A stretch of 64,000 nucleotides of DNA from Aphrophora alni (Eukaryota > Arthropoda > Insecta > Hemiptera > Aphrophoridae), in contig OY740768.1 of assembly GCA_963513935.1 (NCBI GenBank), positions 18,278,590-18,342,589 on the forward strand, written 5' to 3'. The stretch's first letter is position 1, and each line of letters opens with the position of its first letter. Positions 46,563 through 58,850 of this stretch are shown piece after piece. The translations under genes and the position numbers were made by a program. Under the pieces are notes generated by a model that made no database searches, was not told the origin of the DNA, and was given only the letters and a program-made list of their open reading frames with translations.

Positions 46563-46859
46563 ATAAAACATCTTCAGGTAAAGACATAAAGATCTAAAGA
46601 TGTTTGGCCTTCAAGGCCATGAAAATTATAGGCCTAAAATGACATCAAAATTACTGCAATGTAATCGAAGATTCAAAATTTAGAACTTAGATTTTGTATT
46701 TACTGCTGATGTTGCTGAATTACTAAAAACAGTCATTAATTTATAAAATTGTTATAGATAATAAAAGGAATTAAATACTATTTACTTATAATTATTTTAT
46801 TTGGATGTAAATTTATTTACAAGGATGTGATACCTCAAGCTTGCCTCTATCTCTACACA

Positions 46860-47590
46860 GGATGTCCCATACAATTGGGTTACCTGGCTTAGATGTATGC
46901 TGTGAAGGATTGGAACAGAAAATATCTGGAAGAGTCAAAACCATTGGGATGTAATCAAGTCAAGAAAAGATTTAGTTGAACAATTCAAGAACAATTTAAT
47001 ATGCTCAGACATTGATACTGTTTTAAATTCAAAAATACAGTGATTAATACAGACATATAAGTGGCTTAACCCCCTGTGTACTATACATTGAAGAAAATTG
47101 TCCAATATACATACTAAGAATTACTGCTCAACTACGTTTTGCTGGCAAAAATATAATAGATTAATATTGCAGAAAGACAACTATAGCTTTAACCCCAGTG
47201 AAATCTGCATAACAGGAAATGACACTATAACTCACCTTTTGTTGGAATGTGAAGGGTATAATCTTTTTAGATGTAAATATTTGAACAATTACAATTCTGT
47301 GCAATATTTATATAATATGGAGACAATCTTAACCTCAAACTCAGTACAGGCCATGGAAAATATCCACCTTTTTGTTATGTATAGCCTAAAACTTAATGTA
47401 TTAAATTAGTTTGGTAAAATATCTTCAAACAACTTTGTAAATGCACTGGTAACGCTTGTAAATGTACTGATATTATTGAAGTTCATATAATTTGGTTACT
47501 TCGATTCCTAAAATTGTGTTACGTGTTATAATTGTATAAAAATATTTTTGTAAGTATTATAAATACACCAAAAAATTTAATTATAAAAAA
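46860..47590 (+). pseudogene. LINE 3' end (C-terminal Cys/His region and tail)
   Basis: The 103-codon frame 47098-47409 encodes KYNRLILQKDNYSFNPSEIC and NDTITHLLLECEGYNLFRCKYL, the conserved C-terminal segment of LINE ORF2 proteins with the H-x-L-L-E-C motif. About 180 bp of AT-rich 3' UTR and an A-run at 47585-47594 follow. Upstream, about 46980-47090 continues the same domain with breaks. Truncated and dead. Confidence 0.75.
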
Positions 47591-47599
47591 AAAAACCTA

Positions 47600-49228
47600 A
47601 GGATAAAAACAAACAATGCCATAAAATATGTTATTTTTGTAAATGGTCAACATCTTGCTTATGTACACTGTACTTTAAAGCAATAAAGTTGATGTTATGT
47701 TTTGTTATTTAGAAAATATATTTGTTTAATAATAAAACTTCTGCAAAACATTTTATATCCATAAATAATCCACCCACAGTTAAAAGTAAGTAATTATATT
47801 AAATTTTTACATTGTGCCTAAGTTCGTGACAATTAATTTTTTATTTTTGAATAATCAAATACAAGATGATTACCTAATAATAATGTTAAGTTAGGATTTC
47901 CAAACTACATCCTGTTGAAATTCATGTATTAACACCCCCCCCCCTTTCCAATGTAGAAAACCTTTTAGTAAGTTATATAAAAGCCTAACAGAAATGCTAG
48001 TGATGTGTAAGATATTCTAAGTTCCATATTCATGGGGGACCCAAAAGTTAACACAGAATTGTGAGATTTCAGACACTATGATTGGTATAATTTAACAAAC
48101 ATCTGAATTTACTACATGTTAACATAAAAAACTTAACTCATTTAGAATGGACCATACCTAGTTTGGAGCCACGATGAGTCAAAATCATATAGACTCTCAC
48201 AAAATATACTTCTTAACAAGTACTGTTAAAACATGATAAAGTTAGGGCTATAATAATTCAAGATTACATAATCCAAACAATTTTATTAAATTAGATAACT
48301 ATGGACTTAAACTGTTTGAAATGGTACACTAATTTTCCTGTGTTTAACAGGTAATGATTACTAATCACCTTAATTATATTGTTTTAAATTGTGGTTGTGG
48401 TTTTCCTCAAATATGATCATATATATTTTTAGAATACAATAAAAGTACAACAGTGCAAGAATCCAGGAAGACATATATTTTCCAAATTATATTCAATAAT
48501 AGTGAACCAGCTATATAGTAATCACCTTTGATGTTCTTTTTACTTTATTCAAATAAATAAATCTCGAATAGATTTAAATTAATTTAAATCTCTGGTCATT
48601 TAAATTTTGTCATTTTATTTACCTGTAGACTTCTAAATTTGGAAAAGATTTAGTTATAAAAGTGTGAAATATGAAAGTCAAAATAGCCAAGTAGAATTAT
48701 TAAACAAAATGTTTTGTTTACTTGACAAAAATTCATATAAAAGGTTGTATACCTGGGGAAAAGTTAGGGTTTGGTCTTCTTTTGAAAATCATTCAAAGCA
48801 CTTCCTTGGATTTTTCTTATTACTTAAGGCATAAAATGTATTAAAAATAATGCATAGATTGAAGAGTTTAAACAACTAATGTACTGTACCTAACTAGATT
48901 GTTTCTACTTTCGAAAATACACTTTCCTATTTTTTGAAGTAGGCTACTATTCTTCTTCTATTATAAATCATTTGATGTATTCTTCACCTTAATGGAGAGC
49001 TTTTAAATTATAATCTGACTTAATTATATATAACAACATCAACCATAGCCGGCTACACAGCTCCACAAAATAAAAAAAGAATAGTTTTAAGTTTATCGCT
49101 TAATAAAAGCAAAATGTTTTAACCATAATAAAGTTCGTAAAAATGTCAGTGTATGTTTTTAAAGTTTAAATTGTTTTAAAGTTTTCAAGGGTAATAGAAA
49201 GATTAAAATGTTTTTAATTTGTGTCAAT
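47600..49228. other. AT-rich DNA with a partial R1 repeat copy
   Basis: 48200-48360 resembles R1 (ATAATCCAAACAATTTTATT, ACTGTTTGAAATGGTA) as at 14090-14200. A C-run lies at 47936-47944. No gene recognised. The CAAT at 49225-49228 is the TSD of the next element. Confidence 0.5.
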
Positions 49229-50578
49229 TGTAACAATTCATAAAAGAGAAAGTGAAGTTACTTTTATGTTATTAATTTGTTAATTTGCTCGACTATAGGG
49301 CGCCAGGTTTGCTTTAGCATACCAATTTAGAAAAAAGAATGAATTTAATTATTTATAAGATCTCTGGGGTCGTAAGTTCTTTTTACAGTGTACTTACAGT
49401 GGATTTTGGTTTTAAATGAGAACACTTTGGCTGAAATGTTACAAAGAAAACATTTATTAAACATTCAAAGAAACATCCTACAAATTATTATTAACAACAA
49501 AAAAAATCATATTATAAGTACTAGTTATCCTTTTTAGTTTCAATAACAAATTATGAATTTATATTTCCTTTATTTCTTTCTTTCAAATTAATTAATTTTA
49601 TCTTTAAAAATGCTTCTACCAATAAAATTGTTGCAACAGGAATTTAATCTATGAATTTTTTAGTAACTTTGTAGTTCTAAAAGAAAAATGAAAAGATTCT
49701 ATTTTCATTATTTAAAAACTTCATTTTACTATTATCTCTTCTAGTAATAATCTACTAAATTTTCTTTAAATAGATAAACATTTACAAAAAATTAATTTAA
49801 AACATAATACAGGTTATTAATCAAACAGATAATATATAGCGTCTATACCACAACGCCGATCTAAATAAAAAACATTGTCTGTGTCCGAATGGAAAACTGA
49901 TGTCCTACGAGTTGAAGTTCTACGGCTCGCAGTGGATTCTCCCTCGTTCAGAAATTGTTTTCTCAAGTTGTTGAGAATGTTCATAACTCGCGTATATAAA
50001 TCATTGTCTTTTATGTTCCCGCGTTATTGTCATTGAAACACGCTAAATATGGATTTTTAAATACTTTCGATCACTATTTGAGATAAAAAATCAAATGTAC
50101 ATTGTTCTAACAGAACCTAGAAACTCTTTCTACGATCTTATCTCTCCAAACACTGGATTTTGACTTTTAAGAACACAACCTGTTCATTTTAAGCGGTAAA
50201 CTCAACTCTTAGAAAACACATCTTGTCCCTTCAATCGCTGGACTTCGACTTTTTAGAACACAACCTGTCACTCCTAACGCTGGACTTAGACTGATGTTAC
50301 CATGAGGCAAATTCCTACTTCCGAAAGCGTTCTTTCCGGTTACTGTTCACACATTTTACCGCACTGCCGTAAAATACAAATAATTTACATTTTATAACAA
50401 ACAAACTAAATTACATTAAAATTAAACATAATAATTCATACTGTTGTCTTGAAAATCCATTTTTCTTTTATAAATGACGTGACTAAATTTAAATTATTAT
50501 TTGAATCTCTTATCTCTTTGGCTTAACCGCGTCTTTTAAATGAGTCTATATTAAAATCTGACTTTTCACATTGTCACA
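49229..50578 (-). repeat. 3' LTR of element C
   Basis: 1350 bp, TGTGACAATG...TTGTTACA on the minus strand. It matches the 5' LTR except for three changes in its last 25 bp. Confidence 0.95.
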
Positions 50579-50591
50579 AAACCCCACAAGG

Positions 50592-50623
50592 TTTGTATTT
50601 CAATACAGGTATTGGAATACAAA
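50592..50623 (-). repeat. Hairpin before 3' LTR (element C)
   Basis: Minus strand TTTGTATTCCAATAC and GTATTGAAATACAAA pair around CT. It is the counterpart of 22584-22615, with one change at the already unpaired position. Confidence 0.75.
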
Positions 50624-51670
50624 GCTTTTATATATATAAATTTCAAATCGAGAAAAAAAATACTAATGGATGTTCAAGACATTTCATTTCAGAAGCTTAG
50701 GACCTCATGAAAGAAAATAAGTATCCCTAGTATACTTAATTTAAGAAAGATTCTCTTTTCTTATAAAAACTAAAAAATCTATTTGCTAAAATCCTATTTC
50801 ATTATTTTAATTTGTTAGCGTTATATTAACTCATTAAAAAAAATATTATACGAATCAATTAGTGCTAAGTCTTATCTCTATTTATACAATAAAACCCATC
50901 ATCAGTTTCCTTTCCAACCTCGTTGGCTGAAACTTTCCCATCAACATTTTTTGTTGACCGGATCCTGTCAATCAAAATCTTATCTCCCAGACAGCCGTCT
51001 ATATACTTTTTCTCGTCTCATCCTCTTTGCCAAAACGACATTTCTACATCCTTTGAAAATCTACCTTTGACTCTAGATATTCATCTGAATAATTCCTTCA
51101 ACTTAATACAATAAAAATTTTAAAACCTCTCATTTTTAATTAACATTATTACAAAATTATCTACTTATTATTCAAAATTACTTCAATTCACCTTAAAACT
51201 TTTCAATTATCATCTTATATTATTATTCATTTTAGTTTAAATCCAATAACTATTTATTCTTACTTAAAATCTCAATTCTCCTTTGTCTTGCTGGGATAAC
51301 ATGTTAACTACTGATTTTATAATTACAAAAAAAAACTCTTTTCTTCAACTAAAATTTAAAAATATAACATCATTATTATCAAAAAAAAAATATAATTACT
51401 TACAAAACTCATCTATTTATTTAAAAATTACCTCTTTACAATTGTATTGTCTCTCAGTATCCTATCTTAAAATTATTTCCATCTTATCTTTCATATTTTA
51501 ATAATCAAAGTTGCATTAATCCCCAAACAAATTCTTCATAATAAAAAACTCCTTATTATTTACCTATATTCTTTCATAAATAATCTCCTTATTTCAACGT
51601 AGCTTCCTTTAAAAATCATAATAATCGTCGTTTATCCGCATAATTCCTTAAATCTCCCTTTATTTCATTA

Positions 51671-51730
51671 AAATCGTCGCATATTTCCTTTATTTCATTA
51701 AAATCGTCGTATATTTCCTTTATTTCATCG
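51671..51730 (-). repeat. Two 30-bp tandem repeats (element C)
   Basis: The same unit as the three-copy array of element A, in two clear copies plus a decayed third upstream. Confidence 0.9.
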
Positions 51731-53050
51731 CAGTACTCAAAAAACCTCTTAAAAACTAAAAATTTACCATTAATGCAACCTAACTACCTTTTTATAAAAG
51801 CTTATTAACAGAACAACTTCATTTTAAATACCACTTTACTCAACAATTCTGTAAAGTCATCATCTTCATATAAAACTCAAAAAATCTCTCATTTAAACTA
51901 CTTCATATTAAAATCTTCTTAATCATCTATTACTTGTATATAAAAACTCAAAAAAAATAAAATTTACATTGTTTTCCCAGCTAACACCGTATTTCATCAA
52001 AATCTTTAGACATCTTTATCAAATAACTTCTCACTATCATCTATTGCTTTAAATTTAAACATTATTTATCAAAAATCGTTAATTATTTATTTCATTTATA
52101 AATTTCATCAAAACCTCTCTTATCATTGTTAATTTATTACTCTTTCCTTTAAAAAACAAAAACTTAACCTCCCTCATTCATTATTTAACATCAAAAAACT
52201 TAAAAAACTTAATTATTATCTGTCTTGGCAAAACTCACATAAATTCTCAAACTTTAATCAATTATTTTTTTAATTTTCCACACCATAAATCACTTAAGAC
52301 TAACAACTTTTATCTCATATTATCTAATAATCCTTAATATTTATCAATGTCAAACATACAACTTATCATTTTACAATTTAACATCTAATTACCTATCCTA
52401 ATCAGCTAATCAACATTTTTACAATTTTATAAAACTTTTCGTTTCATTCCAAATAAAACTCTCCTTTTGTCACGTCCGGTTTATTTCTAGGCTTTGTTTC
52501 TTAACAAACCCCCTCCTTTCACCATGTAAGCATTGTCCTATTGTCCCTTGACGACTTCCCTCAACATCTGTTTTTTCTTGTTAGAGTAGACTCAAAAAAA
52601 AACTTTTCCTATATCTATGAAAGTTTATGACACTTACAAACAGAAGTCATTGTTTATGTTTTTTGCCCAAAATTACATGTGACAGAACTTTAAACAACTA
52701 CGTTGGATTTTTTGATAAGTTTTCCAATTAACTCTAAATCACTACCTTCTAGAAATGATATCTTAGGCCCTGATCATATCACTCCTCGAACATAGCTACA
52801 TCCTGCCTCGAAAGACAGTTCGCCTACCAAACTTTATATTTTTATAATATAATCAAAAACTCCTAGTTCTCTCTTGAACTTCTTCTACTAAATTTCTGTA
52901 TTTCTCAACACAAAATAAGAACTCTTTGTTCTTTAAACTTCTCAAAATTGTCAAAGTTTTAACTATATTTCATTTACATAAGTCGTATGACAATTTTTTT
53001 TTTTTTGTTTTTATTTTTTGTATTTTGTTTTTTCTTATTTTATTTTTCAA

Positions 53051-53120
53051 AACTCGGCCCGGATACTTGACCTCGATTAGACAATTTGCTTTAATCGATG
53101 TCAAATACCCCGGCCGAACT
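53051..53120. repeat. Imperfect hairpin private to element C
   Basis: Arms of 29 nt with about six mismatches (CGGCCCGGATACTTGACCTC and its partner CATCGATTAA side) around AGCAAATTGTC-like sequence. It is much richer in G+C than its surroundings, and no counterpart was seen in element A near 20.5 kb. Confidence 0.55.
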
Positions 53121-53333
53121 TCAATTAATAAAACCCTCCAACGTTCCATTTTTATTTTGTTTTTTTTTTTTTTTATTTATACCTTTTTTATTTGATTTTT
53201 TATGAATTTTATATTTATTTTATGCATTTTACCTCCCTAACCTCTCCTTCCTATCCTTCTGATGGTCTAATATTTTACATGTACCCTTCAGGTTACACTT
53301 TGAACTCTAACACGAAACCAACATGTTGTGACC

Positions 53334-53537
53334 CTAAAATATGCAGTGGTTGAAATGCGATATCCCTACTCGATTCGAAATACCGCCCACTACACACTCT
53401 AAACCCACAACACACCTTTCGTGCAGTCCCGAAATTGCTTCATTTTCACAAATAAAACAATTTCTTTTACTACATAAACTCCTACCTCCTTTCAAAATGT
53501 TCATGTACTCCTTAAATGCATCTACACGAAGAAAATT
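53334..53537 (-). CDS. Short Cys-rich frame in element C
   Basis: 67 codons after an in-frame stop. It contains RVDAFKEYMNIL and CSKRNCFIC...HERC (C-x4-C-x2-C-x8-H-x2-C). The colinear region of element A (about 19990-20170) keeps RVDAFKEYMNI but has several stops. It could be a remnant zinc-binding exon or chance, with no start codon before Met in EYM. Confidence 0.25.
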   Translation of the reverse strand, partial: NFLRVDAFKEYMNILKGGRSLCSKRNCFICENEAISGLHERCVVGLECVVGGISNRVGISHFNHCIF

Positions 53538-54482
53538 TTAAAATTCATAAAAAATTTCATTAAAATCGTTTCATCCGAAGTTGAAATAATGTTTATTTTT
53601 ACCAAGTTTATTACTAGCATCGTCGATTTTCTGTTTATGTAATCCTTTCTAGATGTTATTATTCAAATTCAAAAAGAAAATTTTATTTTTTTTTTTTAAA
53701 TTTATTCTAAGTTCTTTACTTAAAAAATTTACCTTCAATACTATTAAAGTTATTTAAGTAATCTACTTTTGTTCTTGTTTACTTTATTTAAAGCCAATTA
53801 TCCTTTATTTAAGTAAATTTTATTTGAAAACGCAAGTTAAATTAGAATTATACGTCAAAAGTTTTTTATTTTCCTAGACAGCATTTTGGTAACACCCTAT
53901 ATTTCGTCTCAATGTCATGCATAGGAATTTATACCTGACTAAGGAATAAACAATCTCCCCTAGCTGTATGAAGCAATATATCTGTCTACTGATAAGAAGT
54001 GAACCTTTTAGCTCCAACTAGATTCTATTTCTCTCGTCATTATTGAATATTTTATTGAATCCACCTACTTAATATTGAATATTATTTCTTCAACGTTACT
54101 CTGAATCCTCGCTTCGAACTAACTATCTTATCTATGTCACGTAAAATCAATATTTATCTTAGAGTAAACAACACTCGGTTATTTACTAACAATCTTGCAT
54201 CTTTCACTTAGCAAATACCTAAACGTTTCTAAATATTATTTCTTCTTAATCATACTAGCTTGGCATATAATTATTTTCTATATTTCTGTCTTAGCTTACA
54301 AAATTTATCAGTACACACAAATTATTAGTATTCATAACTCTTAATTATTTATTTTCAAACTTAAACTTACTTATTAACAAAATCTTAACTACTTTTTATT
54401 AATTATTTTAAAAATCAAGTCCGTGTGTTTATAAAATGTCCTTACATTTATTTATTCATTCCAAATTTCAATTGATTACAAC

Positions 54483-56240
54483 TCAATTATAAATTATATA
54501 TTTTTTACGATGGTTCCCAAATTGGTGAAAGATTTTAAAATACATGATTTGATTTTTGTAAATATCTCTAGCGTTAAATACCTCTGTCCACATGGACAGT
54601 TTGTCTTGCCTAGTCATCACAACAGACCCTTTCCTAACAAAAGATCGCCCTTTGTTATTGTCTCGGAGTGTTGACAAAATACCTTTCTCTTTCTCCCTCT
54701 CAGGCATACCATCACCCCTCCTTCTCTCAAACAACTCAGAATCTACTGACCTAATTTCAACATCCGTTAGTTTAGGAATTCTAACCCCACCATTCTTATA
54801 CATCATCACAAAGCCTTCTTTTAATATTTCTTTTTTAAACTTGTATTCAAAGCTACTCTTTTCCCAAAAACTTTTAATTATCTGTTCTTGTATTCTAAAA
54901 ACATTTCTAAATTCTAACATCGTGTATTTTTCAAATTCTACAGTCTTATGGTAAACTCGTTTTTTAAGATAAACAGCTGATTCCTTTATTATTAGATTAT
55001 TTACCTTTACTTTGTTTTTTGAATTAATTATACCTATTCCAACCCCACCAAACTTATTCACTTCAACATTACTTGTTATCTCTAGATTTACCTTGTTACC
55101 TAACCCATTATTCATTATTTTAGAAATTTCTTGAACACAATCATTCACACAATTGTCTTCAATTATTATTAAATCATCTGACATCTCTTTTGTTTCATTA
55201 AAACTGTTAATTTCTACTTCAGCTACTGCTTGATCTAAATTGTTATCCAAATTATTAACATTTTCTATCAAAACACCTTCTACATTATTTATCCATTCAA
55301 ATTCTACTTTTTTCTCACAATAGCTTACTTCAATTTCTACTTTATTATTAGTTTCCATTACATTACTTTCCATTTTAAGATTCTGTTCTAATTTTACATA
55401 ATCTGATTTTATTTCAACCCTAATTTCTTCAAATTTTTTACACATTGCTTCTTTTAAGTTTAAATTATCTTGTCTTAGCTCTAATTTACTCAGTTTCAAG
55501 TCATTATCTATTTTATCCAGTTTAACATTATTTTGTTCAAGTTTAATATTAAAATTCTCTAGTTTTTCATTAATTTCTAGCTTATTCTGATCAAATTTAT
55601 TACTTATTTCTTTTAATTCCAAATTGTTTTGATCAAACCTATTATTTATACATTCAAACTTCTTATCATTATCTCGTTTAAATTCTAAGCTATTTTTATC
55701 AAATTTTTTATCCATATCTAAACTAGTTTGTCGAAATCCTTTTACTAACATCTCATATATTTTTTCCATGCTCATACCTTGATCATTATTTTCTACACTC
55801 CCATCTATCCTAACCTCTTTGGTTACACTAACCTGCTCAATTACCCTAACCTCTTCAGCTCTTAATTCCTTATCTGAATTTTCTTCTACAAATTCTACCC
55901 CTGGTGTTTCTACTAATTTTTTGTTCATATCTTCACACTTTTCTTTACTATTTAGAATCCCATCACTATCAAACCCATTAAAATCCGAACCTGAACTACT
56001 AATTTTACCCATACTTGAACGTCTACTATTACTATTACTGTTTATTTCTTGATCTAGAAAATCTTGCGCGAATTGTTCATCTAATTCTTCATTACTTTTT
56101 GTTATTTCTATTGGTAGTTGCCCTATGTTTCCAAAAATACTCTCTGTATACTCCATTGGTTCTAAATTGTTTAAAAATTTATGATTTTCTAACCCTACCT
56201 GTTCATCATTATTATTAACATTTACAATTTCTGTCTCCAT
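54483..56240 (-). CDS. Coiled-coil retroelement ORF (Gag-like?), element C
   Basis: 585 codons, homologous to the element A protein from its residue about 15 onward. The start METEIVNVNNNDEQVGLEN is an ATG where A has AGG, and no upstream in-frame Met is available, so this is the better guide to the family start. The Asn/Ser/Glu-rich N-terminus differs most (indels). MSMEKIYEMLVKGFRQTSLD and the coiled coil (about 150-270) follow, then the near-identical central block with DDLIIIEDNCVNDC and GGVGIGIINSK, and the C-terminal NGGVRIPKLTDVEIRS. No zinc knuckle or enzyme motif. Function unknown. A structural or RNA-binding Gag-type role is inferred only from position. Confidence 0.75.
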   Translation of the reverse strand: METEIVNVNNNDEQVGLENHKFLNNLEPMEYTESIFGNIGQLPIEITKSNEELDEQFAQDFLDQEINSNSNSRRSSMGKISSSGSDFNGFDSDGILNSKEKCEDMNKKLVETPGVEFVEENSDKELRAEEVRVIEQVSVTKEVRIDGSVENNDQGMSMEKIYEMLVKGFRQTSLDMDKKFDKNSLEFKRDNDKKFECINNRFDQNNLELKEISNKFDQNKLEINEKLENFNIKLEQNNVKLDKIDNDLKLSKLELRQDNLNLKEAMCKKFEEIRVEIKSDYVKLEQNLKMESNVMETNNKVEIEVSYCEKKVEFEWINNVEGVLIENVNNLDNNLDQAVAEVEINSFNETKEMSDDLIIIEDNCVNDCVQEISKIMNNGLGNKVNLEITSNVEVNKFGGVGIGIINSKNKVKVNNLIIKESAVYLKKRVYHKTVEFEKYTMLEFRNVFRIQEQIIKSFWEKSSFEYKFKKEILKEGFVMMYKNGGVRIPKLTDVEIRSVDSELFERRRGDGMPEREKEKGILSTLRDNNKGRSFVRKGSVVMTRQDKLSMWTEVFNARDIYKNQIMYFKIFHQFGNHRKKYIIYN

Positions 56241-56311
56241 TTTTACCTTACTATATTTAACACAAAAAAAAAATTTTTTAAAAAGAATCTTTCTTATTTT
56301 ATTTAGAGAGT

Positions 56312-56320
56312 CCTTACCTT
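56312..56320 (-). promoter_or_regulatory. Conserved splice-donor-like site (element C)
   Basis: AAG|GTAAGG on the minus strand, preceded by AAAATC, as in element A at 17040. Confidence 0.5.
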
Positions 56321-56370
56321 GATTTTAAGAGTTCTCATTGCCAAAATCACTGTACTTTCGACTAAAAAGG

Positions 56371-56388
56371 CCCACAGTTGCGGCGACA
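56371..56388 (-). promoter_or_regulatory. Degenerate primer-binding site (element C)
   Basis: TGTCGCCGCAACTGTGGG sits two bases after the 5' LTR, where element A has a perfect tRNA-Lys site. Several substitutions or a one-base shift make priming doubtful for this copy. Confidence 0.6.
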
Positions 56389-56390
56389 TT

Positions 56391-57740
56391 TGTAATAATT
56401 CAAAAAAGAGAAGGTGAAGTTACTTTTATGTTATTAATTTGTTAATTTGCTCGACTATAGGGCGCCAGGTTTGCTTTAGCATACCAATTTAGAAAAAAGA
56501 ATGAATTTAATTATTTATAAGATCTCTGGGGTCGTAAGTTCTTTTTACAGTGTACTTACAGTGGATTTTGGTTTTAAATGAGAACACTTTGGCTGAAATG
56601 TTACAAAGAAAACATTTATTAAACATTCAAAGAAACATCCTACAAATTATTATTAACAACAAAAAAAATCATATTATAAGTACTAGTTATCCTTTTTAGT
56701 TTCAATAACAAATTATGAATTTATATTTCCTTTATTTCTTTCTTTCAAATTAATTAATTTTATCTTTAAAAATGCTTCTACCAATAAAATTGTTGCAACA
56801 GGAATTTAATCTATGAATTTTTTAGTAACTTTGTAGTTCTAAAAGAAAAATGAAAAGATTCTATTTTCATTATTTAAAAACTTCATTTTACTATTATCTC
56901 TTCTAGTAATAATCTACTAAATTTTCTTTAAATAGATAAACATTTACAAAAAATTAATTTAAAACATAATACAGGTTATTAATCAAACAGATAATATATA
57001 GCGTCTATACCACAACGCCGATCTAAATAAAAAACATTGTCTGTGTCCGAATGGAAAACTGATGTCCTACGAGTTGAAGTTCTACGGCTCGCAGTGGATT
57101 CTCCCTCGTTCAGAAATTGTTTTCTCAAGTTGTTGAGAATGTTCATAACTCGCGTATATAAATCATTGTCTTTTATGTTCCCGCGTTATTGTCATTGAAA
57201 CACGCTAAATATGGATTTTTAAATACTTTCGATCACTATTTGAGATAAAAAATCAAATGTACATTGTTCTAACAGAACCTAGAAACTCTTTCTACGATCT
57301 TATCTCTCCAAACACTGGATTTTGACTTTTAAGAACACAACCTGTTCATTTTAAGCGGTAAACTCAACTCTTAGAAAACACATCTTGTCCCTTCAATCGC
57401 TGGACTTCGACTTTTTAGAACACAACCTGTCACTCCTAACGCTGGACTTAGACTGATGTTACCATGAGGCAAATTCCTACTTCCGAAAGCGTTCTTTCCG
57501 GTTACTGTTCACACATTTTACCGCACTGCCGTAAAATACAAATAATTTACATTTTATAACAAACAAACTAAATTACATTAAAATTAAACATAATAATTCA
57601 TACTGTTGTCTTGAAAATCCATTTTTCTTTTATAAATGACGTGACTAAATTTAAATTATTATTTGAATCTCTTATCTCTTTGGCTTAACCGCGTCTTTTA
57701 AATGAGTCTATATTAAAATCTGACTTTTCACATTGTCACA
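56391..57740 (-). repeat. 5' LTR of element C
   Basis: 1350 bp, ending TTATTACA next to the primer site. Otherwise the same as 49229-50578. Confidence 0.95.
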
Positions 57741-57989
57741 CAATATTCTTAAATATGTTTAAATGTGTTATTTACAAAAAAGTGATGAGGTATAATGTTA
57801 CCGAAATGAAGCGAATAAATAGCCGAAACGGCCCTAGTGCAACCAAAAATAAGTGGATGAGCAGACTTAAATATATTAAATCATATTATAATATAAATCA
57901 TTGTTTAGAATAATATGTGTTTGTACATATATCCTTCTAAAAATATACATTAAAAAATAGGGATGGGGGAAACAAAGCAATAGCACAAA

Positions 57990-58850
57990 ATACCACAGAA
58001 TATAGTATTGTCTCTTATAAAACTAATAAAATATTCCTAAACAATTATTGTTGTGACAAGATAATGTTAAGGTTATAGTTAAAGATGATACAATGAGGTA
58101 AATATGGATTTAAATGGTTTTTAATGGTAGACCAACTTTTATGATATTAAAATTATTATTATTATTATTTTTAATGAGCAATACTTGTGGAAACTTCAAT
58201 CACCAAATGAAAGAAAACACACAACCTGTTGGTAATATAAATTGTTTGTTAGAAAGTTATGCTTTTTCTATCATTTGGTGATTGAACTTTCCACAAGTCT
58301 TGCTCATTTTAAATAATGAAAAGGGATATATATGATTCATTATGTATGTATATATAATTAAAAATATTTAGACATGAATAAGTAACATATAATTATTACT
58401 AATGTTATATTAAAGGTAATATTATATTAACAAAAGAAACGTTATAGCATATTGTATTTCTGCAACTAGGCTTAACTCACCATTGTGGATGGATACAGCA
58501 CCTGCTCTTTGCACAGTGATAACTAAGAGTCTACTATTTCTAAACTTGTTCAACAGGAAAAAAGTGTATGGTTTTAATACTCAGGGTCAAAGCTAGAGAT
58601 AAAAACCATTTTGAGGAAAGATAAGTTTCTTAAAAATAATATATGTCATTACACAATAATGTTGCTTATGTTCATAACTTCTTAATTACTGATAAGCTTC
58701 TTTGATGCATAAAAAACACAATATTACAACTTGTTAATTTCTTTATTAATAAACTGTATTTGTTAATAACAGTAATCCAGGTGGAAAAGAGAATATTAGG
58801 ACATATATTCAGGAGGTCAAATTAAATAATAAAAAAAGTCCAATAATATA
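57990..58850 (+). repeat. Dispersed repeat R1, copy b (uninterrupted)
   Basis: Matches 14060-14926 followed directly by 24680-24880. The point near 58650 (ATGTCATTACACAATAATGTTGC) corresponds to the AACA target of the nested LTR and is empty here. Confidence 0.75.
58171..58310. repeat. Short foldback (40-nt arms)
   Basis: 58171-58210 (AATGAGCAATACTTGTGGAA) and 58271-58310 are reverse complements with a few mismatches. Spacer about 60 bp. It sits inside R1 copy b. Confidence 0.85.

Larger units (their letters stand above)
49229..57740 (-). mobile_element. Complete non-autonomous LTR retroelement C
   Basis: 8512 bp on the minus strand with 1350-bp LTRs and a CAAT TSD (49225-49228 and 57741-57744). 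It has the same plan as element A: 5' LTR (56391-57740), degenerate primer site, splice donor, one long ORF (54483-56240), about 3.9 kb without long ORFs, hairpin, 3' LTR. LTR identity to A is roughly 90% by eye, while parts of the ORF are nearly identical. No pol motifs found. Within this copy the two LTRs differ only in a few bases near their inner end, implying a recent insertion. Confidence 0.93.

Noticed and set aside
57800..57840. GAAACGGCC motif resembling the ribozyme core
   Set aside because: It lacks the CUGANGA box and pairing arms.
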